From assembly GCF_000760935.2 (NCBI RefSeq), contig NZ_CP049744.1, forward strand, positions 3,689,501 through 3,753,500: 64,000 bases of DNA. The letters run 5' to 3'. The notes beneath the pieces were generated by a model. It was not told where the DNA came from. It saw only the letters and a list, made by a program, of their open reading frames with translations, and ran no database searches. The stretch is from Rhodococcoides fascians A25f (GTDB lineage Bacteria; Actinomycetota; Actinomycetes; Mycobacteriales; Mycobacteriaceae). The position numbers and the translations under genes are program-made. Positions 26,480-35,534 of this stretch are shown piece after piece. Every line of letters starts with the position of its first letter. Position 1 is the first letter of the stretch.

Positions 26480-27439
26480 ATGCTCGCACTTCATCTCCGA
26501 GCCGCCGACCTGGCGGATACCTCGTTGACCGTCTCGCCGCTGTTCGAGACGGTCTTGAGTCTGCGTGCCTGGACCTCGCCGAATCGGCACCGTCTGCACG
26601 AGCCGTGGCGTCGACGCGTCCGGACGGCATGGCAGCAGTGCGACACCGAGTTGCTGACGGCGTTGGTCTCTCCCGAGGGCAGGATCCCGGACTTTCTCGC
26701 TCCCCGTCCGCCCACCGAATCCCCGGCCTTCGACGACGAGATCGCCGCTGTCGGAGCGACACCGGCAGCGGAGATGCGACGCGACATCGTTGCCGCCTTC
26801 TCCACTGACATTCCTGCGGTCCTCATCGGTCCGGCCCGAGCGGTGCGCACCCGTTCAGTCCAGGCGCTCTCGCAGTATTGGGCCACGTGCCTCGAACCCG
26901 ACTGGTCCCGGATCCGAGCGGTACTGGACGGAGATGTGGACTACCGAGCACAACAGCTCTCGCACTTCGGGGCACGAAAGATGTTCGAGCACCTCGATTC
27001 CCGAGTTCGATGGGATGACGGTGTGCTGTGGGTCGATCGGCTCGAGGACCAGGTGTGGGTCGACGTCGACGGACGTGGACTTCCGCTGATTCCGTCGGTG
27101 TTCGTGCACGGCGCGATCACTCAGATCAGCCCGACGCGGGCTCCGTCGCTGGTGTATCCGGCCCGCGGGCGCGGCGCAGTGTGGAACATGGCACGGACAG
27201 CTGCGAACCGAGCGCTGACCAATCTCCTCGGCACCCACCGTGCCACGATTCTCACGCTGCTCGACGCGCCCACCACCACCGGGGAAATCGCTGCTGCACT
27301 TGGTGTCTCACCCAGCGCGGCGAGCCAGCATCTTCGTGTTCTGCGCGAAGCGGCAGTGGTGCGACGCGTCAGACAGGGACGATCGGTGCTGTACGTACGC
27401 ACTCCCCTCGGGGAGGAGCTGGTCGAACGACAGGGGTAG
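26480..27439 (+). CDS. ArsR-type regulator with N-terminal DUF5937 domain
   Basis: The 319-residue product begins MLALHLRAADLADTSLTVSP, the usual N-terminus of the DUF5937 sensory region, and ends in a winged helix of ArsR type (TILTLLDAPTTTGEIAAALG, SPSAASQHLRVLREAAVVRR, GRSVLYVRTPLG). A -10-like TAGTGT at 26466-26471 puts transcription at or next to the ATG, so the message may be leaderless, which decides the start over upstream in-frame codons. It is divergent from a methyltransferase gene. Ligand unknown. Confidence 0.85.
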   Translation: MLALHLRAADLADTSLTVSPLFETVLSLRAWTSPNRHRLHEPWRRRVRTAWQQCDTELLTALVSPEGRIPDFLAPRPPTESPAFDDEIAAVGATPAAEMRRDIVAAFSTDIPAVLIGPARAVRTRSVQALSQYWATCLEPDWSRIRAVLDGDVDYRAQQLSHFGARKMFEHLDSRVRWDDGVLWVDRLEDQVWVDVDGRGLPLIPSVFVHGAITQISPTRAPSLVYPARGRGAVWNMARTAANRALTNLLGTHRATILTLLDAPTTTGEIAAALGVSPSAASQHLRVLREAAVVRRVRQGRSVLYVRTPLGEELVERQG

Positions 27440-27453
27440 GGCTGTCGCGAGGT

Positions 27454-27963
27454 TCAGCGCAACAGCGCCTTTGTCCACACGCGCAGAAATCCCTGACTGA
27501 GGTACGTCAGTGAGCCGATCGCCAGTATCCACTTGACGGTGCTGACCACGGTGGTGGCGCGAACGACGGTGTCGGTGATCTGTTCTCGATTGTCCACCAG
27601 CATCAGGCCGACGATGTTCTCGATGTAGTCACCGCCGGCGGAGACAACGGGTGCGACGGCCAATGCCGTCGTCGCCGCAGGGCTCAGCGGCGTCTTCGCC
27701 GCCAGGCTGCGTGCACCGGCCCGCAGTGCGATGGCATAGATCGCCGGATGCACGAAGTCGGGAAAGTAGTGGCTGCGGAATCTGGCGATCTCGGCGTCGT
27801 CCATGCTCGCGAGGATCTGCCGGTAGCGCCGCGCGGACCAGGCCGTCTGCACCTCGAGTACTTTCGGGGCCGCGGGTCCGAGCAGCCGAGCGATGTTGGC
27901 CTGGGATACGACGAACAGTGCCGACCAGCCCAGCATTCCGCGATCGAGCGCACTCGGAGTCAT
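27454..27963 (-). CDS. Hypothetical membrane protein
   Basis: I do not recognise this 169-residue product. It has an N-terminal hydrophobic segment (GMLGWSALFVVSQANIARLL), a charged middle (RYRQILASMDDAEIARFRSH), and further hydrophobic stretches near PAATTALAVAPVVSAGG and TVKWILAIGSLTYLSQGFL, suggesting three or four helices. It lies 10 bases downstream of an alpha/beta hydrolase gene on the same strand, likely in one transcript with it, and converges with the ArsR-type gene. Confidence 0.7.
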   Translation of the reverse strand: MTPSALDRGMLGWSALFVVSQANIARLLGPAAPKVLEVQTAWSARRYRQILASMDDAEIARFRSHYFPDFVHPAIYAIALRAGARSLAAKTPLSPAATTALAVAPVVSAGGDYIENIVGLMLVDNREQITDTVVRATTVVSTVKWILAIGSLTYLSQGFLRVWTKALLR

Positions 27964-27973
27964 GTCCGAAACC

Positions 27974-28738
27974 CTAGTCCGTGAGAAACGGAAGAACGGT
28001 GGCCTCGAACGCCGAGTAACCGTCGCGATGGATGCTGTGTCCGGTGCGAAACGCTTCGACGCGGCAGGTCGAGATCTCGGCGATCATCGCGTCGAGCCGA
28101 ACCGGATCGACCATGCCGCCGGGACCTCCGCGAAGCACCAACGTCGGAGCAGTGATGTCGGCCAACGACTCCCACCACTGCGGATTCGGCCGACGGAACT
28201 GCTCGAGAGCAGTGGCAGTCATCGACCGATCGAACGCGAGTACCGCACGGGGATGCAGGACAACGCTGGTTGCGGCGTGCCAGAGCTCGGTGACCGACGG
28301 CATCTTGCCGGTCAGGCTCGGCGGGGCATCCCCCGGCCGAATCGGTATCGGAAGTTCCTCGAGTACCAGACGGCGGACGAGCGACGGGCGACGCTGCGCG
28401 ACGAGCGAGACCGCATATCCGCCGAGGGAATGCCCGACGAGATCGACTTCGGTGAGCCCGAGGTGATCGATCAGAGCAAGGAGATCGCCACCGAACGAGT
28501 CGAACTCGTACGTGAGTGTGTGGGCGCTCTTACCGTGCCCGCGCAGATCGACGGTGATCACCCGGCGACCTCGAGCTGTCAGTGCTCGGGCGAAGCGATC
28601 CCAGGTTCCGCTGTCCCCGCCCATCCCGTGCACCAGCATGACCGGCACCGGTGCCGCGCTGGGGTGTTCCTGCGGGACGAACGAGCGATACGCGATATCG
28701 ACGCCACCGAGGTCGACCGTCTCCGACATCATCTGCAT
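27974..28738 (-). CDS. Alpha/beta hydrolase
   Basis: The 254-residue product has an oxyanion-hole HGMGGDSGTW, VDLRGHGKS, the nucleophile elbow LVGHSLGGYAVSL, a candidate Asp in PTLVLRGGPGGMVDPVRLD, and the catalytic His in FRTGHSIHRDGY. It fits the general hydrolase/esterase fold family; substrate cannot be assigned. The frame has ATG codons at 28738, 28732 and 28729 and I keep the longest. It lies 22 bases after the imuB stop on the same strand and may be in the tail of that transcript. Confidence 0.85.
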   Translation of the reverse strand: MQMMSETVDLGGVDIAYRSFVPQEHPSAAPVPVMLVHGMGGDSGTWDRFARALTARGRRVITVDLRGHGKSAHTLTYEFDSFGGDLLALIDHLGLTEVDLVGHSLGGYAVSLVAQRRPSLVRRLVLEELPIPIRPGDAPPSLTGKMPSVTELWHAATSVVLHPRAVLAFDRSMTATALEQFRRPNPQWWESLADITAPTLVLRGGPGGMVDPVRLDAMIAEISTCRVEAFRTGHSIHRDGYSAFEATVLPFLTD

Positions 28739-28760
28739 TCACTCGAATGTAGCGGTGTCA

Positions 28761-30335
28761 CTATTCGTAGATTCCTTCCACCCGCCACCGACCTTCGTCG
28801 AACACGAGCAGCAGGGCTCTTTCGTCGTCGAGCACCACCTGAGCCCGCGCTGTCGGACCCGTCGATGCGTTGCCGCTGTCCCACCACCGCTCGTCCACCG
28901 GCCACGGCCCGGCCAATCCCGTCAGTTCCCATTCCTTGGTTCCCCAGCGCAATCGTGCCGGTGGCGCGTCGAACACACCGCGGTCGGTGACGCCGATTCC
29001 CGTACCCGTCCGATTCATCAGCGTCACTGTCGGACGGGTCTCTATCACTGCCGCCGGAGCAGGCTCGGGTAATCGTCCCGGCCATGGATGGGATGGATCG
29101 GACATCGGCACCAGCTCGTCGCCGAGTGGGCGCAGCGTTATCCGTTCGGCCGGCCCGCGTCCACCGCTGAGAACACCGCCCAGCACCGATTCGCCACCGA
29201 GCAGACCCTGAACGCGCACCAATGCCCGACGCGCTCTGTCGTCCTCGTCGCCGACACTGCCCCACAACCCCAGTTGCAGCTCACCGGCTGCCACCACCTC
29301 GATCGGCTCGAGCCTCAGAACAGTGATCGCGGATGTCGGCTTGTTCTCACTGCGCCCGGTGAGCCAGCCGTCCAGTTGCCACCGCACGCGATCGGCGGTC
29401 CCCTCCGGCGTCAACGGCTCCGCGCAGCGCCAGATCCGCGACAGGTTCTCACCGTTACCGGTACTGGCATGCACCAGCAGACGAGTACACGCAACGGCAG
29501 CGGCAGCAAGCTTGGTGTGCAACTGTTCGGCAAGACCGCGCCCGGCGAAGGCAGCGGCGTCGACCCGATCGATCGGTGGATCGCACCGATACTCCACATC
29601 GAGATCCGGCGGCAGCGCCCGGGCCGAGGGCGGACGCTCGGGCTCACCCCGAGCACTGCGATGCGCCAACACCGCATCGGTACCGAACCGCGACGCGACA
29701 TCACCAGGAGACAGCGCAGCGAAGTCGCCGATGGTTCGTAGACCCAAGCGTCGCAACAGGTCCACCAACTCACCACGATCGGCAGCGGACATACTCGGTT
29801 CTGCCGAGAGTTCTGCCACCGGCAACGGAGCGAGAAAGCCGGCACCACCTCCGCGCGGTACCACCTGTGCATACCGAGCGGCAACGACCGCGGTGGACAG
29901 CTCGTCGGCGATACCGATCTGACATTCCACACCGGCAGCCGACGCTTGGTCGATCAACCGTTCCGCGGCCCGATGCTCGGTACCGAAATACCGTCCGACA
30001 CCGCGAGCAGCGAGAACCAACAGACCCGGCCGCAGCACTTCGACTCCCGGTGCGATGGCGGCGACGGCAGAGACCACGGGCTCGAACAGTCGCGCATCAC
30101 GATCGGTATCGGCGAGAGCGACATGCACATCCGGGCACCGCGCCTGCGCTTCCCGACGCCGTAGGCCACGCTTGATACCCGACGCGCGTGCCGTCGCCGA
30201 GCACGCGACGACCCGATTGGCCGAGGTGACGACCACCGGATGCGTCGCAGGCAGATCGGCCTGAGCAGCTGCTGCAACAGCGGGCCAATCGGGACACCAC
30301 AGGGCAAGAACACGGCTGGGACGGTCGATGCTCAT
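28761..30335 (-). CDS. imuB: ImuB, Y-family polymerase homolog of the mutasome
   Basis: The 524-residue product belongs to the Y-family (DinB/UmuC) fold but with the divergent N-terminus [20 protein letters not shown] of ImuB. ImuB proteins lack the catalytic acidic residues and act as an adaptor linking DnaE2 and ImuA' to the beta clamp. Consistent with this, QLGLWG, close to the QLPLWG clamp-binding motif of M. tuberculosis ImuB, is present in the C-terminal part. The ATG at 30335 overlaps the imuA' stop (ATGA). SOS control comes from the box upstream of imuA'. Confidence 0.92.
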   Translation of the reverse strand: MSIDRPSRVLALWCPDWPAVAAAAQADLPATHPVVVTSANRVVACSATARASGIKRGLRRREAQARCPDVHVALADTDRDARLFEPVVSAVAAIAPGVEVLRPGLLVLAARGVGRYFGTEHRAAERLIDQASAAGVECQIGIADELSTAVVAARYAQVVPRGGGAGFLAPLPVAELSAEPSMSAADRGELVDLLRRLGLRTIGDFAALSPGDVASRFGTDAVLAHRSARGEPERPPSARALPPDLDVEYRCDPPIDRVDAAAFAGRGLAEQLHTKLAAAAVACTRLLVHASTGNGENLSRIWRCAEPLTPEGTADRVRWQLDGWLTGRSENKPTSAITVLRLEPIEVVAAGELQLGLWGSVGDEDDRARRALVRVQGLLGGESVLGGVLSGGRGPAERITLRPLGDELVPMSDPSHPWPGRLPEPAPAAVIETRPTVTLMNRTGTGIGVTDRGVFDAPPARLRWGTKEWELTGLAGPWPVDERWWDSGNASTGPTARAQVVLDDERALLLVFDEGRWRVEGIYE

Positions 30336-31150
30336 GTCGAGACCGCGATCGACAATGGATTCTGTTCGTGCTGTTCGGCATGCCACTCGATGCGGCCGTT
30401 CTCCGAACGCAGATCGAGTCGAACGGTGCGGGGCCGCATCGCCTTGCCGCGAGCGCACACCGACAATCGGACGCCGCGAAGCCTGCCACGTCCCAGCTCC
30501 CGACCCGTACCGAGACCGTCGTAACCGTGCACCGATGCGTCCAGCCGTAGTTCTGCCCCGTCCCAGTGTCCATCGGTCACCAGCAGCGTCGAACCCTTGC
30601 TCCGTGCCCTGGCCACCACGGCTCTGGCCCGAGTGGGAGATACCGACAGACCACCGAGACCGAGCACCACGAGGTCCACACCGTCGAGCAGGATTGCCGC
30701 CACTTCCACCGGATCGGGGCCCGGATCGGGAATCAGAGCCAGTTTGCTCAGCTGTGCGCCCATCTCCACCGCGGCGAGAACTCCGAAACGAGGCTGCCCG
30801 ATGACGGCGACATGCCCACCGGCACCCGTCACTGCAGCCACCAAACCGATCAGCAGCGAGCCTGCACCGGACACCGAGGCCACCGTTCCACGCACCAGCC
30901 CACCGTGCGGCAGCACGTCGATCAGCGCAGAGGGCACCGGAAGGACGGCCCGCTGACGGACCGCACGTTTCGGCTCGGCCTCGCCGAGATCGGAACGAAC
31001 GGGGTCGGGGTCCGAACTCTCGATGCGCACCGACGCCGTTTCGCCACGGGAAGGCACGGCAGCCATCCGGCTACGCAGCAACGCGACACGCTCCGGCAGC
31101 GACAACCCGTCGAGCACATCCGGCGTGACAGAAGCTCCCGATACAGTCAT
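30332..31150 (-). CDS. imuA': ImuA', RecA-like mutasome accessory protein
   Basis: The 272-residue product is a RecA/SulA-like protein lacking a canonical Walker [61 protein letters not shown] and [10 protein letters not shown] are visible. It interacts with ImuB and supports DnaE2-dependent mutagenesis after DNA damage. The ATG at 31150 gives [12 protein letters not shown]; the longer frame to 31342 has no family support and would run through the candidate LexA box. It is the first gene of imuA'-imuB. Confidence 0.88.
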   Translation of the reverse strand: MTVSGASVTPDVLDGLSLPERVALLRSRMAAVPSRGETASVRIESSDPDPVRSDLGEAEPKRAVRQRAVLPVPSALIDVLPHGGLVRGTVASVSGAGSLLIGLVAAVTGAGGHVAVIGQPRFGVLAAVEMGAQLSKLALIPDPGPDPVEVAAILLDGVDLVVLGLGGLSVSPTRARAVVARARSKGSTLLVTDGHWDGAELRLDASVHGYDGLGTGRELGRGRLRGVRLSVCARGKAMRPRTVRLDLRSENGRIEWHAEQHEQNPLSIAVST

Positions 31151-31221
31151 GTCACTCCCCTTCACGATGTAGAAAATCGAGCCGAAACATCGGTGTTCGT
31201 CGAACGCGGGAAGTGGCGTAT

Positions 31222-31237
31222 TCGAACACAATTTCGA
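31222..31237 (-). promoter_or_regulatory. LexA (SOS) box upstream of imuA'
   Basis: TCGAACACAATTTCGA differs from TCGAACNNNNGTTCGA at one position. It lies 71 bases upstream of the imuA' start. A second structure nearer the gene, GTTCGTCGAAC at about 31194, has arms in the wrong order for LexA and is not counted. Confidence 0.7.
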
Positions 31238-31355
31238 TCTGCACTCAGTAAAGCCGCTCGGACGGCAACTCGTCAAGGTGGTGCCGAACCCGCTGGTGGG
31301 GGCTTCCGTTCTGCGGCTGCGGGCACACCCCGCCATCGTCAACTAACCTGTGGGC

Positions 31356-32579
31356 GTGACCGATCAGCAGCGTGTTCGACGAGGAGTCGGACCCGACTAC
31401 CTCCTGGCCGGAAGATACCGCCTTGCCGGCAAACTCGGGGGCGGCGGAATGGGCGCAGTATGGCTCGCAACCGACACACTTCTGCACCGCCAGGTGGCCG
31501 TCAAGCAGGTCACATCCACCACCGCGCTGAGCCCTGAGCAAGCTGTCGAGGTGCGTAATCGGGCCATGCGTGAGGGTCGTATCGCTGCCCGCCTGTCCAG
31601 CCCCCACGCCATCGCGATGCATGACGTCGCTCTCGTCGACGGCGAGCCGTGGCTGGTCATGGAGTACCTGTCCTCGCGCAGTCTCGCGCAGGCGCTCGGC
31701 ACCACCGATTCGCTACCGCCGTTCGAGGTTGCTCAGATCGGGGCACAGATCGCCGACGCACTGACCGAGGCGCACGAGGCAGGAATCGTGCACCGCGACA
31801 TCAAGCCGGGCAACATCCTGATCGCCGATCGCGGCAAGGATCTGGGCATCGTCAAGATCAGTGATTTCGGTATCTCCCGCGCCAAAGGGGACGTCGAGGA
31901 ATCCGACGACAGCGTGATCACCGGCACCCCTGCATATTTCGCCCCGGAGGTTGCCCGCGGACAGGATCCAACCGCGGCCAGCGACGTGTTCTCCCTCGGC
32001 GCAACGCTGTACACCGCCATCGAAGGCAAACCTCCGTTCGACATCGACCACGATTCGATCGCACTGTTGCACCGAGTTGCCAAGGGGCAGATCATCTCTC
32101 CCACCCGCAGCGGAGATCTCACCGGTCCGCTGCTGCACATGCTCGAGCCCGATCCTGCTCGGCGTCCCACCATGGCGCAGGCCCGCGACGAGATCATCCT
32201 CGCTGCGATCAGCAAGCGCGGCAACATAGCTCAGCTACGCGGTGTACCGCTCACCTCTGCGGACGGCGTAGTTCCGGCATGGGCAAGACGCTCGACACCG
32301 GTATCCGAATCTCGCCGTCCGTCCCGAGAATTCGGCAGCACCGTCGCAGGCCTACCCGCCGTGCAACCCGGTGAAAGCCCAGCGAATCCGATTCCCTCCA
32401 GCTACTCTCCCCCACCGTTCGACCTACCCCGAAAGAAGAAGAACCCCATCGAGAACGTGCTGATGCGGATCGAAGATGCCGTGGGCGATCGGACGACGAT
32501 TCCGTCGCCGGTCATCCTCGCTGCACTGATCCTCGCCGTCGTTGTCGTTGTCGTACTGCTGATCACGCTCGTGGTGTAA
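31356..32579 (+). CDS. Membrane Ser/Thr protein kinase (Hanks type)
   Basis: The 407-residue product has an N-terminal kinase domain: Gly loop LGGGGMGAVW, ATP-binding Lys in VAVKQVT, catalytic loop HRDIKPGN, DFGIS, and the APE-like FAPEVARG, within residues 20-280. It then has a Pro/Ser-rich juxtamembrane segment, KKKN and one C-terminal helix (ILAALILAVVVVVVLLITLV) with essentially no extracellular sensor. A TAACCT box at 31344-31349 puts the transcript start on GTG 31356, so I chose that codon over GTG 31350. It overlaps the convergent frameshifted gene by 17 bases. Substrates unknown. Confidence 0.9.
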   Translation: MTDQQRVRRGVGPDYLLAGRYRLAGKLGGGGMGAVWLATDTLLHRQVAVKQVTSTTALSPEQAVEVRNRAMREGRIAARLSSPHAIAMHDVALVDGEPWLVMEYLSSRSLAQALGTTDSLPPFEVAQIGAQIADALTEAHEAGIVHRDIKPGNILIADRGKDLGIVKISDFGISRAKGDVEESDDSVITGTPAYFAPEVARGQDPTAASDVFSLGATLYTAIEGKPPFDIDHDSIALLHRVAKGQIISPTRSGDLTGPLLHMLEPDPARRPTMAQARDEIILAAISKRGNIAQLRGVPLTSADGVVPAWARRSTPVSESRRPSREFGSTVAGLPAVQPGESPANPIPSSYSPPPFDLPRKKKNPIENVLMRIEDAVGDRTTIPSPVILAALILAVVVVVVLLITLVV

Positions 32580-33068
32580 CCCGGCTCCCGAGTCGCGCGA
32601 TGGCGTCGGTGAGCACCGATGGTGCAAGCCTGCGGTGCACCGCCGACAACGGCACCCACACCCACCTCCCCGGACTGCGGTCGTATCGACGAACGTCGTC
32701 AATTCGAGCCGTCCGCCTGCTGCCTGGATCACCAGATGCACAGTCAGAGAATGCGATCGGGCCTCCATGCGAATCCACTGCTTGGTAGCTTCTGCAATGC
32801 TCCATCCGGCCACCGACGTCGGCGTCGATCCTCCGATCAGCCTCAACTGCAACAAACCCTGCCAGATGAATCGTTCCGTGGCGGTAGGAACATCACCGAA
32901 CATGGCTCTCGCATACTGTTCAGGCGTGGCCGTGACAGCGACGTCCACGAAGAAGTGGTCGACGTAGTCCGCTCGCATGGTCGAGCGAGCGAGTACGTCC
33001 TCGGTCATCTCACCGGCTCCGACCAGCCTCTTCACCAGATACCGGTCCTGCTCGTCAGTCTTCGACAC
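32563..33068 (-). pseudogene. Hypothetical gene with an apparent one-base frameshift
   Basis: The frame opens at GTG 33068 (MSKTDEQDRYLVKRLVGAGE) and reads sensibly to GGRLELTTFV near 32690. It then turns into Cys/Arg-rich nonsense, while a neighbouring frame continues with YDRSPGRWVWVPLSAVHRRL and ends naturally at 32563. One missing base near 32685-32690 would restore a 168-residue protein. The protein family was not identified. This may be a real inactivation or a sequencing error. It is divergent from the tetR gene and shares its operator-bearing gap, so it is the likely target of that regulator. Confidence 0.6.
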
Positions 33069-33085
33069 ACTCGACTCCCCTCGGG

Positions 33086-33101
33086 TATACGGTGGCGTAC
33101 A
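33086..33101. promoter_or_regulatory. Operator-like element, imperfect copy
   Basis: TATACGGTGGCGTACA shares the left half and spacing of the perfect element 34 bases downstream but has a degenerate right half. It lies 17 bases upstream of the frameshifted gene, in position to block its transcription. Confidence 0.45.
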
Positions 33102-33119
33102 ACGCGATCGTATCCCTTT

Positions 33120-33135
33120 TATACGGTGCCGTATA
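33120..33135. promoter_or_regulatory. Palindromic operator for the adjacent TetR regulator
   Basis: TATACGG-TG-CCGTATA is a perfect 7-2-7 inverted repeat in the gap between the tetR gene and the divergent frameshifted gene. Its size and place fit a TetR-family operator with autoregulation. Confidence 0.65.
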
Positions 33136-33166
33136 GATCGATTTCGCCGACGCTCAGGAGGGCACT

Positions 33167-33736
33167 TTGCCTCGTGCACGCACCCCACGTGACAGGTGGA
33201 TCGAGGAGGGCTTGACCCTCCTCGTCGAAGGCGGTCCCGATGCAGTCCGCGTGGAAGTTCTCGCGACGCGCATCGGAGTGACCAAAGGCGGCTTCTACGG
33301 CCACTTCTCGGACCGGCAGGCCCTCCTCGACGCCATGCTCGACCGGTGGCGCACAGACAGCGTCGACGAGGTACTCGCTGCCGTCGAGCGAGTCGGAGGT
33401 GCTCCGGCGGACCGGGCCGTCCTCGCCGGCCACCTGACATTCGACGACGAACGCCTGCCGACGGACATGGCCGTACGCGAATGGGCGCGCCGCGACTCCG
33501 GCGTCGCAGAACGCCTACGAGAAGTCGACAACCGACGAATGGAATTGTTGCGCACATCGTTCGCGGGCAACGGCGTCGAGGGAGTCGAACTCGAAGCTCG
33601 CTGCCTGATTGCCTTCTGCGTTGCAATCGGCAGCCGACTGCTCGACGCCGATCATCCCGGCTTCACCCGTCGGCAGGTACTCGACGCTGCCACCGAATTG
33701 GTGATCGACCCCGTCAACGCGACTCGTGCACGATGA
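33167..33736 (+). CDS. TetR-family transcriptional regulator
   Basis: The 189-residue product has the TetR helix-turn-helix at residues 5-50 (RWIEEGLTLLVEGGPDAVRV, GVTKGGFYGHFSDRQALLDA) and a helical ligand domain with LERRCL-like C-terminal helices typical of the family. The start is TTG 33167, preceded by AGGAGGG six bases upstream. Two TATACGG elements in the upstream gap suggest autoregulation and control of the divergent gene. It converges with a response regulator gene, overlapping by 23 bases. Confidence 0.9.
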   Translation: MPRARTPRDRWIEEGLTLLVEGGPDAVRVEVLATRIGVTKGGFYGHFSDRQALLDAMLDRWRTDSVDEVLAAVERVGGAPADRAVLAGHLTFDDERLPTDMAVREWARRDSGVAERLREVDNRRMELLRTSFAGNGVEGVELEARCLIAFCVAIGSRLLDADHPGFTRRQVLDAATELVIDPVNATRAR

Positions 33737-34412
33737 TCGCAATCTGAACCCTGTTGCTGCACTCCAGCTTCGTCAGGATCCGTGACACGTAGGTCTTCAC
33801 CGTTGCCACACTCATGTACAACTCCGCGCTGATCTCCGCGTTGGACTTTCCCGATCCGACGGCAACTGCCACCTCACGTTCTCGATCGGTGAGAGAATCC
33901 AGTACCGCTCGCGCTCGCGCCGTGGCGGAGTCGTGTGATCGAGCGTCCTGCTCGCGCCAGTGGGCAACCAAGCGTCCTACGGCCGCCGGCGACAGCATCG
34001 ACTCCCCGGTTCCGACGCGATGCACCGCGTCGATGATGTCGCGCGGCGGCGTGTCCTTGAGCAAGAACCCGTTGGCTCCCGCCCGCAGAGCCCGCAGCAG
34101 ATATTCGTCGGTGTCGAACGTGGTCAACACCACGATTGCCGCCGAAAAACCCTCTGCCCGAAGCATTTCGGTGGCAGCCAGACCGTCCATGACGGGCATC
34201 CGCACATCCATCAGAACCACGTCGGGAGACAGCGCGTGCACTGCCTCGATACCGCCGCGACCGTCGGACGCCTCACCGACCACTGCGATACCCGGATCCG
34301 AACTCAGGATGAGCGACAACCCAGCCCGGACCAACGCGTCGTCGTCGACGAGCAACACCTCGAGTGTCTTGCCCGCTTCGGGACCATCGGTCAGTTCGGG
34401 CACGGTAGCCAT
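33714..34412 (-). CDS. NarL/LuxR-family response regulator
   Basis: The 232-residue product has a receiver domain (VLLVDDDALVRAGLSLILSS, phosphoacceptor in VVLMDVRMPVMDG, FLLKDTPP) and a C-terminal LuxR-type helix-turn-helix (LTDREREVAVAVGSGKSNAE, VATVKTYVSRILTKL). The ATG at 34412 lies inside the end of the kinase gene (22-base overlap), indicating coupled expression. The ATG gives MATVPELTDGPEAG; the longer frame to 34604 is antisense-like read-through. Confidence 0.92.
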   Translation of the reverse strand: MATVPELTDGPEAGKTLEVLLVDDDALVRAGLSLILSSDPGIAVVGEASDGRGGIEAVHALSPDVVLMDVRMPVMDGLAATEMLRAEGFSAAIVVLTTFDTDEYLLRALRAGANGFLLKDTPPRDIIDAVHRVGTGESMLSPAAVGRLVAHWREQDARSHDSATARARAVLDSLTDREREVAVAVGSGKSNAEISAELYMSVATVKTYVSRILTKLECSNRVQIAIIVHESR

Positions 34413-35524
34413 GCTTCCAGACGGTAGACCACTCCGACGCTGCTTCGGGCGATACCGTACTCGATTCGCCCGCCCGCCAGCTCGACCCGCTCGGTGAGGC
34501 CGATCATTCCCGATCGAGAGCCCGGTACTGTCGCGAATCCCCCTGTGCCGATGCCGTTTTCGAGCCACACTCGAATCTCGTTGTCGACCTGCGTAATTCC
34601 ACATCGCACCGGCAACCCCGGCGCATGCTTTCTGGCATTGGTCAGGCCCTCCTGAATCACACGGTGAACGGTGCGAGAAGCAGAGGCAGGCAGCGAGAGG
34701 TTCGCAGGCATCTCGTCGAAAAACGTCACCTGTGTACCGGCTTTCTCCGAATCCTCGATCAGCGCAGCAATATCGTCCACACCCGGTTGTGGACGCGGCA
34801 CGTTCACCTCGCCCGATCGAAGTACTCCCAGTATCTCCCGCAGATCCTCCAGGGCCCCGTGCGCATTGGATCTGATGGTCGACGCGAGTGCTTCGACCTC
34901 CCGCGCACCGACATCCGGCCGGACCTCGAGCGCACCCGCATGGAGACTGACCAACGAGATCCGATGCGCGAGAGCGTCGTGCATCTCCCGGGCGATCCGC
35001 TCACGTTCGAGTCCGCGAACGGTCTCGGCTCGCAGATTCGACTCCGATTCTGCTCGTTCGGCCCGCTCACGTAGCGAATCGATCACCTCGCGACGCGACT
35101 TGACGACGATGCCCCATGCCGCCGGGATGCTCAGAAAGGCGAGACTGGTCGTCGCGACGTACAGAATCGACTGCTCGGCCCACACGGTCGTCCAGATCAT
35201 CGACGCCAGCACGTGCAGAACCACCACCGCGGTGGTGACCCGCCACGACTTTCGAGAAGCCACCGTGAAGACGGCCACCAGTTCGGCTCCACCCACTGCA
35301 TCGGTGAGAACAGCACACACCGCCAGCGCCACCGCCAACTCGATCGGCCACCGGCGACGCCACCACAACAGCACGGCACCGACAACGCCCACGACGATGG
35401 AGACGACCGTTCGGGTGGTGGTCATACCCTCGGTGCCTGCGGCTACCGACACCACCAACAACAACGCGAACGCGATGGCGGCGACATCCCATGCGCGATC
35501 TCGATGCCGTCGCAGCACAGTCAT
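34391..35524 (-). CDS. DesK/NarX-type sensor histidine kinase
   Basis: The 377-residue product has about five N-terminal membrane helices with little extracellular sequence. A coiled region and a HisKA_3 dimerisation domain follow (RIAREMHDALAHRISLVSLH, phosphoacceptor His), then an HATPase domain with EGLTNARKHAPG and GMIGLTERVELAGG. Many such kinases in actinobacteria sense membrane or cell-wall stress. It is cotranscribed with the following LuxR-type regulator, overlapping it. Confidence 0.92.
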   Translation of the reverse strand: MTVLRRHRDRAWDVAAIAFALLLVVSVAAGTEGMTTTRTVVSIVVGVVGAVLLWWRRRWPIELAVALAVCAVLTDAVGGAELVAVFTVASRKSWRVTTAVVVLHVLASMIWTTVWAEQSILYVATTSLAFLSIPAAWGIVVKSRREVIDSLRERAERAESESNLRAETVRGLERERIAREMHDALAHRISLVSLHAGALEVRPDVGAREVEALASTIRSNAHGALEDLREILGVLRSGEVNVPRPQPGVDDIAALIEDSEKAGTQVTFFDEMPANLSLPASASRTVHRVIQEGLTNARKHAPGLPVRCGITQVDNEIRVWLENGIGTGGFATVPGSRSGMIGLTERVELAGGRIEYGIARSSVGVVYRLEAWLPCPN

Positions 35525-35534
35525 GATCTGACCG

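Noticed and set aside
31194..31204. GTTCGTCGAAC near imuA' as a LexA box
   Set aside because: The arms are in the order GTTCG/CGAAC, opposite to the TCGAAC-N4-GTTCGA consensus; the better match is at 31222-31237.
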